DNA of 64,000 nucleotides from Strongyloides papillosus (Eukaryota > Nematoda > Chromadorea > Rhabditida > Strongyloididae). Positions 37,766 to 46,627 of the stretch are shown here, piece after piece (positions within the stretch are counted from its first letter, which is position 1; each line of letters starts with the position of its first letter). Made by a program: the position numbers and the translations under genes. The notes beneath the pieces are model-generated. The model was not told the origin of the DNA, ran no database searches, and saw nothing but the letters and a program-made list of their open reading frames with translations. The stretch is from NCBI GenBank assembly GCA_005656395.1, contig SRSI01000010.1, forward strand, positions 2,108,001 to 2,172,000, given 5' to 3'.

Positions 37766-39171
37766 ATGCCAACTGATTCTGGTGATTGCATTTCTGAACT
37801 CAGCACCATTCTAACTTCTGATGCATCTTTAAACAAGACACCAAAAGACGATGATAGAATACCTGTTTTTTTAACTAAATTATGGAGTATAGTTAATGAT
37901 CCAGATTCAGATTATATAGTAAAGTGGGATAAGGTATTGGTGTGTGCTTTTGGTAAATATAATAATCATTTTAGAGTGGCTTAAGTTTTCATATACAAGA
38001 CTCAGTAGTATTCTCTAAAGATATTCTCCCACAATACTTTAAGCACAATAATCTTAATAGTTGTATACGCCAACTAAATATGTATGGTTTTAGAAAAATT
38101 ACAGCTATGGATAAAAAAAGTATAATAGAATGTCCAAATCCCGCCAATCACCTTGAATTTTTTCATAGCTACTTCGTTAGAGATAGGTATGATTTACTAC
38201 TTAAAATTAAAAGGAAAACGCCAACATCTAAGTCAAGTCAACAATCTATAACAACAACAATAGAGAACGTGTCCAATAGTGTTGGATCAGACCAATTTAA
38301 TAGAACAACTTTAATGGAAGAAATTAAACAAATTGGGAAAAAACAAATAGAAACAGAGAAACACATTCTGACTTTAAAACAACAAAATGAAACTATATGG
38401 AAAGAAATTAATATTTTAAGTACGAAATGTAAGATGCAGCAAAGAATAATTAAAAAGTTATGTAGTATAATAACTATACTAGGAAGAGGAAATCACCAAC
38501 CAAAAATAATTAGACCAAAACGGTTGTTGGCTATACCAGAAAAAAATTCCTATAATGTTAATAATAATAGTAACTTTTTAATAATGCCTAAAGATGAGTG
38601 TATGGAGTATGAGAGGCATGATGAAGTAAAGTATTTAAAAAACATTTTTAATGATATAGAGGGAGATAAAAGTGACGTTGTCTCTATAAGTGATAATAGA
38701 AGATTTTTCAATCAAATGTCGTTAACTTCAAAACCAATGGGTGATGAGATGTATGTTGGAAATTCCTACCCCTCAATGAATGTCCAGACGTATAATTCTC
38801 CTACTCAATATTCTGATGAAATGAATAATCATTTAAATCCACAGAAAATAAAAGTTTCAAGGGTACCTATAAATAGAATTAGTCTCAATTCAAATCAAAA
38901 AATGACTGTAAAAAATATACCTATTAAGAATAATTGTGTAGCTAAAGTAAGGAAATTTGTTAGTAGAGATGAACATTCAATAATAAGTAAGCAGGCATTG
39001 AATATTGAGAATAATTTCTATGGAAATTCAACATCAAACGTCAATAAAGTTATAAATGATGATGAATTTGGGTATATAGATTTGGAGAGCGATTTTCTTA
39101 TTACTGAAAGTACTCCTGAGGTGGATGATGGTTTAATTGATCACATGTTGTCTGAAGATTACTTATGCTAA
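37766..39171 (+). CDS. hsf-1: Heat shock transcription factor (HSF-1 type)
   Basis: HSF trimers bind nGAAn repeats and activate chaperone genes. Exon 1 is 37766-37933 and exon 2 is 37975-39171. The 41-nt intron interrupts the DNA-binding domain after the tryptophan block (VKWDK, then SGLSFHIQD). The product is 454 aa. The DNA-binding domain (about 32-133) is complete: IPVFLTKLWSIVNDPDSD, DILPQYFKHNNLNSCIRQLNMYGFRK (recognition helix) and FFHSYFVRDRYDLLLKIKRK. A trimerisation coiled coil (HR-A/B) lies at about 168-235 with regularly spaced hydrophobics. The C-terminus is N/S-rich with an acidic final 40 residues, possibly the activation region. C. elegans HSF-1 is considerably longer, so this is a compact version. 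Confidence 0.95.
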
Positions 39172-39487
39172 GACGTCTTCTCCAACGCAATTGTCAAAAA
39201 CATGTATGTCATCACTCACATAACTCATCTTTAACAAAAGGCATAATATCTAATTTTTTAAATATCAAGGTTATACCCCCTTTAAGAATATCAAATATAT
39301 ATGTATATAGTTATATCCTTATTTTACGTTTTTGTTGATTTTAAATAAAAAGTTTATGTTAATCTCCTTCCATAGAATTCATTTTTGAAGGGAAAAGCAT
39401 TACTCCAACAAGGATATTGGCTTTGGAAATTTACGTACATGCTTGTTTTGTTACTACAATAGTACTTTATTTTCATCAAATTCTAAA
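39172..39487. other. Spacer between HSF and phosducin-like genes
   Basis: A 316-bp same-strand spacer. No gene seen. It contains AATAAA-type signals for the HSF transcript (near 39345). Confidence 0.5.
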
Positions 39488-40207
39488 ATGGCTACATTGG
39501 AAGATAAACTATTAAATGGCCCAACAATAACTTATTGTAGTTCTTCAGAGGATGAAGATGTAGAGATTTGTAATGATGATCCTAATGTTGATAATTCAGC
39601 ATCAAGTTATGGACTATCTAAGAATACAGGACCAAAAGGAGTAAAACAGGATTACTATGAGCATTTACAACTAAAAAAGGAAGAAGAAAAAATTAAAAAA
39701 GATTTACTTTTGATAGAAGCAAAGAAATTTAATTTATCGTCATCACAAAATAAAGAAGAAAGTGATTCAGAGGATGAACTTGAAAGGCTTAGAAATAAAA
39801 GACTAAATCAATTAAAGCAAAGGTATTTGAATTCTGTTAAAACACTAGAAAATTCGGATGAATACTTAACTGCTATTGAAAATTCTCGAAATTGTTTGAC
39901 ATTTATTCATATATATCGAAAAAATTGTGATAGTTGTGAAGATGTTGATACAGCTTTATCAAGTCTTTCTATACAATATCCTGATCACAAATATTTTCGT
40001 ATTGAATCTTGCATCCTACCAACATCAGATAAATTTAAACAAAATGCCTGTCCAGCTTTACAAGTTTATTACAATGATAGTTTGGTTGGAAATTTTATAA
40101 GATTTGATAATAATTTTAATGATGACATAATACCAGAAAAGGTTGTTTTATTTTTAAAACAGCATGATATTTTATTAAGTAATACAATTGAAGCTGACGA
40201 GGATTAA
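39488..40207 (+). CDS. pdcl: Phosducin-like protein (PDCL / PhLP1)
   Basis: PhLP1 is a co-chaperone that works with the CCT chaperonin to fold G-protein beta subunits and assemble beta-gamma dimers. It is a single exon of 239 aa. The start MATLEDKLLNGPTITYCSSSEDED matches the family N-terminus very closely, so 39488 is preferred to the longer upstream frame from 39443, which lacks an ATG. NTGPKGV follows at about residue 45, then a charged coiled-coil segment, and a thioredoxin-like domain from about 125 with LTFIHIYRKNCDSCEDVD, YFRIESC, ACPALQVYYNDSLVGNFIRFD and an acidic C-terminus. NPRL3 starts 94 bp downstream on the same strand. Confidence 0.93.
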   Translation: MATLEDKLLNGPTITYCSSSEDEDVEICNDDPNVDNSASSYGLSKNTGPKGVKQDYYEHLQLKKEEEKIKKDLLLIEAKKFNLSSSQNKEESDSEDELERLRNKRLNQLKQRYLNSVKTLENSDEYLTAIENSRNCLTFIHIYRKNCDSCEDVDTALSSLSIQYPDHKYFRIESCILPTSDKFKQNACPALQVYYNDSLVGNFIRFDNNFNDDIIPEKVVLFLKQHDILLSNTIEADED

Positions 40208-40301
40208 TAAATATACTTTTTAAATATTTTTATCCATGAGTTAAATCTCATATTATTTTTTTTAAGATATAAAACTTATTTATTATAATTAGAAACCTTA
40301 G

Positions 40302-41815
40302 ATGGAGTTCCTTCATAAGGATAATGAAAGTGATAAACCTGTTGCTGTAATACTTACAGCAAAATGGGGTACTGAGTGTCATATATTATATATTCATAGT
40401 TTGTGAGTTGATATCTTAAAAACTATATCTATTTTAAATAAAAGTTTAGATGTGTTGGTAGATTATTTAAAATAATGGAGGAATTGAAAGTTGAACCAGA
40501 TAGTTTAGCTGAGTATTTGCTTCCCTCAAAAACCAATAGAAATCTCCCATATGAAGCAAAAGCAGAAGGAATTTTGTTTGTTGGGTTTCCAAATTTAATT
40601 GAAAACACCACTATATGCATTGGTATAACATGGATATTAGATGGTGATGTAGATAAAAATTTTATACATTCATATCAACAATTAAGTAAAAGACTTTGCC
40701 ATGCTATATCAATTGAAGAAAATAGATCACCAGGATTACTTCAAAAAGAAATTGAAAGTATTGTGGGTGCAACACCAAAATATTCTGAAGAAATATATAA
40801 AAATAGCTTTCAAGTTTATTTTAATGAATCAATTCTAAAGGCTAGTAGTTTTGCAAGAACTCTTAAAGATGTATACAATCAAATATGGCATACTGGACTA
40901 GTTCATACATTTGTTAATAATAATGTTGAATTAGGATTTGTTCTAGCACAAAGTATACCTGAATTCACTCTTAATGTTCCTAATATTGCATGTAGAGATA
41001 TTAATGAATTAATGAGGAGAATAAGACCATATCACACAATTGTTTTAATGAAAGATATAATGCCTTCATTAGATTGTAGTCCATTAATTGATCAATTAGT
41101 TAGATTTTTAACACCAGAAAAAAGTTTTAATACTGTAGCAACGGAAAGGGGTATTTCTATCGGGCAGATATTTTTAACAATACGAAATCTTTTAACATGG
41201 GTACCCTGCTCAATTATTTATCCAATTTGTATGAATAATGTTTATACATCATCGTTACACTTAAATTATAGTGAAAGCCTTCTTCAAGATATTGCTAAAG
41301 AGTATGAGGGTGTAAATATTTATAAAATTATTGCTGCTTTCTCACCACCATGTACATTAAGAGATTTTTTATCAGCAAATGCTGATGAGAATACTGGAAA
41401 ATATGATTTAAAAAGTTTATTTATTTGCCTTTTAAAATATCGTTTTATTGTTCAATTACACGATTATTATGTTGCAGCATTACCATTTTCTGATAGAAAG
41501 CCTCTACCACCTCAGGATACAGTATTTTACAAAGAACTTGAGGTATTTGTTAATAAACATACTACTTTAGCAAGTGAATTTACACCATTTATTTTGGAGA
41601 TTGGTGTTAAATTACATGAGGAACAAGATTATGATATGAATAAAATCAAAGAAATAATGAGGATGTTTTTTAGTATCTCTAAACATTTTAATGAACCTGA
41701 ACATTTAGAAGGAATCATTTTTAGGACAGGATTATTAAGAGAAACAGTATTAAGAATTTTGGATTTCTTTAAAGATATAATATGTTCATATTGTACAACT
41801 AATCTTATTCCATAA
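40302..41815 (+). CDS. nprl-3: NPRL3, subunit of the GATOR1 complex
   Basis: NPRL3 with NPRL2 and DEPDC5 forms GATOR1, the Rag GTPase-activating complex that restrains mTORC1 when amino acids are scarce. Exon 1 is 40302-40402 and exon 2 is 40450-41815, with a 47-nt intron (GTGAGT donor, GTTTAG acceptor), giving 488 aa. The N-terminal longin-type segment PVAVILTAKWGTECHILYIHSL fits the family start. GILFVGFPNLI, IRPYHTIVLMKDIMPSLDCSPLIDQLVR and CSIIYPICMNNVYTSSL are strong family matches. RFIVQLHDYYVA is the winged-helix-like region, and the C-terminal segment is EPEHLEGIIFRTGLLRETVLRILD. A CCTTAG acceptor-like site is directly before the ATG. With PDCL only 94 bp upstream, an operon is likely. 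Confidence 0.92.
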
Positions 41816-42030
41816 TTAAAAGTATTGGTAGTTTGATTTAATTTCAATAAACAATAATTAAAGGTCACAAGTTATTATTTAGCTTATTTTGTTTACCATT
41901 CTAAAGTATTGAATAAAGAAGAAGATATACTTGAAATTAGGTAAAGTATATTTATTTGATCTAAACTTAATATTATAAATAATGGCAATTGATATAGCTT
42001 TATATTCATATTAGAAACTATTTAAAGTAA

Positions 42031-43830
42031 ATGTATTTTATAATTTTATTTTCTTTATTTTTATTAATTAATTGTAGTATATGTGTTGAACTTGGAGGTG
42101 TTTTATGTAGTCAACCAAAAAATTATGGTTATCAATGTGGTAAATTTAAACCACATACAGCTTACTATTTCGATATAAACCTTTTAAAATGTGTAAAATT
42201 CCAGTTTAGAGGTTGTGGTGGTAATCAAAATCGATTTGGAACACTGGAGGAATGTAATAATGGTTGTGGAAATTTAGGTTCTTGTCGTAAGGGATTACCA
42301 TATATGGATTTTGGTGGTAATATAAAACACTGCAATAATGGTGATAAAAAATGTCCCCATGGATATGAGTGTGTTGGGACAGGACATTCATCTGTATGTT
42401 GTAAAGAAAAAGAAAGTATATGTGCAATGAATGTTGAACCAGGAAAAGGATGTAATATATTACCAGAGACAAAATATTTTTTTGATAGTTCAGCAAATAT
42501 ATGTAGATCATTTTTATACTTAGGATGTGGTGGTAATGAAAATAATTTTAATTCAAAGGGTGAATGTATGAAATATTGTCAAAAAGAAATAAGTTGTTTG
42601 AAAGGTGAACCATATCCCGATAGATTTTCACCTTCTAGAAGTTTAAGATGTAAAAATAATAAAGATTGTCCATTAAATTATGAATGTTACGGGAAAAATG
42701 AAGAAAATAAAGCATGCTGTAGGAGTGTTGAAAATGTCTGTACAACTAAATATATTACTGATGTATCATGTGTAGCTAAACATAACATTAAAAAAATTTG
42801 GACGTTTGATTATAAAATGGGACTTTGTATTGAAAAAAACGAAATATCTTGTTTAGATCAGATAAATTCATTTGCAAACGCTGACCAATGTATTGATTAC
42901 TGTATTGGTACATGTCCAAATGGCCTACAACCATACATAAATTGGATGACAAATCAACCACAACTTTGTAATTATGAAAAAAATTTAGGATGCCCCATTG
43001 GATATGAATGTATTAAAAAAAGTAATATAACTGCAATATGTTGTAAGACACCTCCATCTTGTACGTTAGACGGTAGTATACCATATTCTTATCCTCTTAC
43101 AAATGAAACGGTACGTTGTAATCCAAAAATACCACAGTCATGTCCATTTAACTTTCAATGTCAAGAAGGAAAAAATAAAGAACATATATGTTGTACCCCT
43201 AAAATTGAATGTCCTTATGGAATGGAAATAATAAAAGATTCTAAAAATGAAATCAAAATGTGTACACCAGGTATTCCAGGAACATGTTCTAATGATGGTA
43301 ATATTTTATGTATAAAAGCACAAGAAACAAATGTGAATGTTTGTTGTAAAGTTAAGAAAACATGCGTAAGTCCATATGTTAATAATGAAACAAAAAAACC
43401 AAAAAAATGTTTTCCTGGAGAAACTATTTGTCCTGAAGGAACACATTGTTTAGAAGCTAGGGATTATAACATGATAAAGTCCAACGAAACTAGTACTTCA
43501 AAAATATTTTATTGTTGTTATGATATGAATCTGTATAATTGTCCAAATAATGAGGATCCAATTTTAAATGTAACAACAGGTTTTCCATTTGAATGCGATC
43601 CAACTAAGGCAACATCATGTCCATATCAATATGAATGTAAAGAATTACTGGACAGTTCATATGCATGTTGTCCAGAACCGAAGAAAGTTTTGTGTAAAGA
43701 AGCAATATTAGATCCTTCAACAGGCAATCCTATTGCTTGTAATGGACCAGATGATAAATTAAGTTGTTCATTCACATCTTCAACTTGTAAATTAACTAGT
43801 AATAATGGTTATTTTTGTTGTAAAAAATAA
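42031..43830 (+). CDS. Secreted Kunitz plus lustrin-type cysteine-repeat protein
   Basis: This is a single exon of 599 aa with a signal peptide (about 1-18). The order is Kunitz 1 (C26-C79, pattern C-C36-C54-GCGGN-C75-C79), a CC-ending repeat, Kunitz 2 (RSFLYLGCGGNENNF), a repeat, and a degenerate third Kunitz-like unit (VCTTKY to DYC, lacking GCGGN). About six more repeats follow. Each repeat has the plan C-x-(G/N)...C...C-P-x-x-Y-x-C...CC seen in the Lustrin_cystein family of nematode extracellular proteins, for about eight in total. Residues at the Kunitz P1 position are G and N rather than K/R, so trypsin inhibition is doubtful. Likely extracellular matrix or cuticle. It ends in FCCKK, 40 bp from the convergent sulfotransferase. 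Confidence 0.88.
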   Translation: MYFIILFSLFLLINCSICVELGGVLCSQPKNYGYQCGKFKPHTAYYFDINLLKCVKFQFRGCGGNQNRFGTLEECNNGCGNLGSCRKGLPYMDFGGNIKHCNNGDKKCPHGYECVGTGHSSVCCKEKESICAMNVEPGKGCNILPETKYFFDSSANICRSFLYLGCGGNENNFNSKGECMKYCQKEISCLKGEPYPDRFSPSRSLRCKNNKDCPLNYECYGKNEENKACCRSVENVCTTKYITDVSCVAKHNIKKIWTFDYKMGLCIEKNEISCLDQINSFANADQCIDYCIGTCPNGLQPYINWMTNQPQLCNYEKNLGCPIGYECIKKSNITAICCKTPPSCTLDGSIPYSYPLTNETVRCNPKIPQSCPFNFQCQEGKNKEHICCTPKIECPYGMEIIKDSKNEIKMCTPGIPGTCSNDGNILCIKAQETNVNVCCKVKKTCVSPYVNNETKKPKKCFPGETICPEGTHCLEARDYNMIKSNETSTSKIFYCCYDMNLYNCPNNEDPILNVTTGFPFECDPTKATSCPYQYECKELLDSSYACCPEPKKVLCKEAILDPSTGNPIACNGPDDKLSCSFTSSTCKLTSNNGYFCCKK

Positions 43831-43870
43831 TTACAATATTATTATTAACACTAATAACAAATAAAATAAA

Positions 43871-44977
43871 TTACAATACTTTTGTTGTGTTAATATTATC
43901 ATTTGGAATTGTTATATTTTCTGAACCCATATTTGTAATAATGTCTTCATAATGTTTTAATTCTGGTAAGCTATAATTGAACATTTGAAAATCAGAATAG
44001 TATATTCTCGATAACATATCTTTAATATAATCACTTTTTTCTAATTGTTTCATGTAAAATTTTCTTTCATTACTGTCAATTGTTGAATGAGGAACTTTTT
44101 TAATCAGAAATTGTTTTTTTATAAATTCTATTTTATGTTCAGGAACATTTATGTCTTTTAAATAATTTGTTATTTCTTTATAGAATTTTTTTGTACCTTC
44201 TTTTTCAGAAGAATATTTTAATATTTTATATTTATCATAATAATTAGAAAATTCGCACATCCTAAAAAAATTTAAATTTAATAATAAGATACCATTCACT
44301 TACCAACTTTGAGGATAAAAATGATTCATTAAATGTAAACTAGCCCAAACATTTGTTGCTACAGTTGTATGAATATCATCATACAGTTTTTCAACAAAAC
44401 ACACCATGTCATCCTTACAACCATAACAATTTCCATCATCTTTATTCTCTTTTGGTTGTCTAACACAAAAATGAACAAATCCAGATATAAATCTCTCAAT
44501 TGGATTGCGAATTATTACTAGATGATTCCAATTATCAATAAAATCTGTAACATTTTCATTTTTATAATTAAATTTTTTTGACACTCTCTCAAAAGTATTT
44601 TCTTCATTCTTTCTAATACAACTTCGTTTTTTCCATCTTTCGTGAGCAAAAAGATGTCTGTGATTTTTAAATTTTTTCGAATTAAATAAATAGCACATCA
44701 TTGCAATCAACATTGTTGAAAAGTTTTTTCCTATTGCACATGAATTCAATTTGTATGCTGGAGCAACAACATATGTTCCCCAATTTCGTGGTTTCAAAGG
44801 AACACATGTATGTTCACGTGGAACATGATCACAATTAGTAACGGTTTTATTGTTAATTGATGTTATGAAAAATTGATATTGATGATGTCGAATGATAGTA
44901 TTATTTTGCGTTTGAGATTTAATATATTTATATAATGTCAGTAAAATTATTATAGATTTTATGTAAAATTTTATCAT
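43871..44977 (-). CDS. Carbohydrate sulfotransferase-like protein (Sulfotransfer_2 group), copy A
   Basis: Proteins of this group transfer sulfate from PAPS to glycans in the Golgi. Exon 1 is 44304-44977 and exon 2 is 43871-44261, with a 42-nt intron inside the TGG of PQSW, giving 354 aa. The N-terminal hydrophobic segment (about 3-18) is a signal anchor or signal peptide. The 5'-phosphosulfate-binding region is SCAIGKNFSTMLIAMMC (about 79-95). The 3'-phosphate site is VIIRNPIERFISGFVHFC (about 155-171, R157). A CYGC pair and NHFYPQSW follow, as in C. elegans family members. The acceptor glycan cannot be read from the sequence. The neighbour upstream is a clear paralogue with the intron at the same place. 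Confidence 0.85.
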
Positions 44978-45139
44978 TAAGGAAATATAGAAAATTTTAA
45001 AAATATAAATTTAAAATGAAATATACTAATTGAAATTAATATTTTAAAATTATAAAAAATATTTAGTTTACAACATCATATCAATCCGAAAATTGTTTTT
45101 ACTCTGACATATTTTTTTTCTATCTTTAATTTCTCGTTT

Positions 45140-46116
45140 TTATAATATGTCTGGAAATGAAAAATGGAAATTAATAAAATCTTCATAATAAATTCTTGTT
45201 AATAAGTCAATTAAACTAGTATTACTATATAAATTTCTTGAAACTATTAATTGTTCATTTGAACCTTGAGTTGTATGGATACTTTTATTATTCTTTAACT
45301 CATATGAAATATAATTTAGTTTATCTTCTGGAATATTTTGTCCTTTCAATAACACCATAAGTTCATCGTAAAATTTTTCTAAATTATCATTTGTGTATTT
45401 TAAAACTGTGTAATATTTTTTATATGTTATATATTGACAATGCCTAAATATGATGTTAATTTATTAATTCATTTAACTCACCAACTTTGTGGAAAAAAAT
45501 GATGTCTTAAATGATATTCAGCAAATTTTTTTTTACCATTTAGTATTAAAAAAATTTCATCATACAGTTTCGTTATAAAACATTCAACATTTCCATCACA
45601 GTTAAAACATGTTTTTTTAGATAATGAATAATTTCTTCCATGGACACAAATGTGTGTGAAACCACTAATAAATCTTTCAATAGGATGTCTTATTATAATA
45701 AAGTGTTTCCATTTTCGAAGGAAATTCTTTTTTCTTCCATTACCAAATCTTTTAATTAGCCCTTTAAAAGTTGAACCTTGATTCTCATTATTACAAGCAT
45801 GATTATCAAAATAATCCTCGTTTAAATGTCTATGAACTGAAAAGAATTTTTTTTCATCATATAGATAACAAAAAATTGCAACAATCATTGAACTAAAATT
45901 TTTTCCCATTACACATGTATGAAGTTTATATTTTGGCACAATATAATATGCTCCTATTTTACGTATTTTAGTAAAAACACACGGTTTATTTTCTAATTTA
46001 CAGTTTATAGAATTATTTCTGGCGTTGTTAATTTCTTGTAATTGACAAATAAAAAATAAAAGTTGTAAAATTGTTAAAAAGAAATAAAAATATTTATATA
46101 TATACCATGTGTTCAT
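45140..46116 (-). CDS. Carbohydrate sulfotransferase-like protein (Sulfotransfer_2 group), copy B
   Basis: This is a tandem paralogue of the gene 162 bp downstream. Exon 1 is 45482-46116 and exon 2 is 45140-45443; the 38-nt intron sits at the same codon as in copy A (TGG of PQSW), giving 312 aa. There is a signal-anchor helix at about 8-24. The 5' site is TCVMGKNFSSMIVAIFC and the 3' site is IIIRHPIERFISGFTHIC (R143). CFNCDGNVECF and HHFFPQSWHCQY follow. The C-terminus stops at SFPDIL, about 25 residues earlier than copy A after the alignable part, so it lacks the polar tail of A. The catalytic motifs look intact. Whether the two genes share a transcript is not visible. Confidence 0.84.
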
Positions 46117-46627
46117 AATTAAAGTGAAAATTGTTATATGACGTTGTTTTAAATATTTCCTTAGAAAAATATATTTTGTAACCTATATCTATAGGATATT
46201 ATTATTTTTTAATGAGACATATAAATTGTATATAATCTTATTAGAGATCTTTTATTCAAACACTTTATTTTCTAAATCACACGTGTTGATATTTCCTACT
46301 GCACCTGTACTTTAAATAATTACATAATAACTTCCTTCCTATCCAATTACACACTGTCGTTTTCATCAAATCTCCCTATGATATTTTTCACACTTTAGAA
46401 ATAGTTTGTATAATATCAGTATTACAAAAAATTTATTTTATTTATGTATATATCAAAATTTTATAAACATAAACAAATCAAAATTATACTTTTTATTTAA
46501 ATATCCATTTACGATACACAAATATATAATATCAATATATTTCTTGTCAAAGTATAATTAAAAGTTATATCACAATAATGTTATTCTTCAGTTTTTGGCA
46601 AGATCTAAAACCTTTTATCAATTGTTT
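46117..46627. other. Spacer between EYA and the sulfotransferase pair
   Basis: A 511-bp AT-rich spacer that holds the 3' flank of the EYA gene and the likely promoter of sulfotransferase copy B. No gene seen. Confidence 0.5.

Noticed and set aside
39443..39487. N-terminal extension of the phosducin-like protein
   Set aside because: No ATG opens it, and the family start MATLEDKLL lies at 39488.
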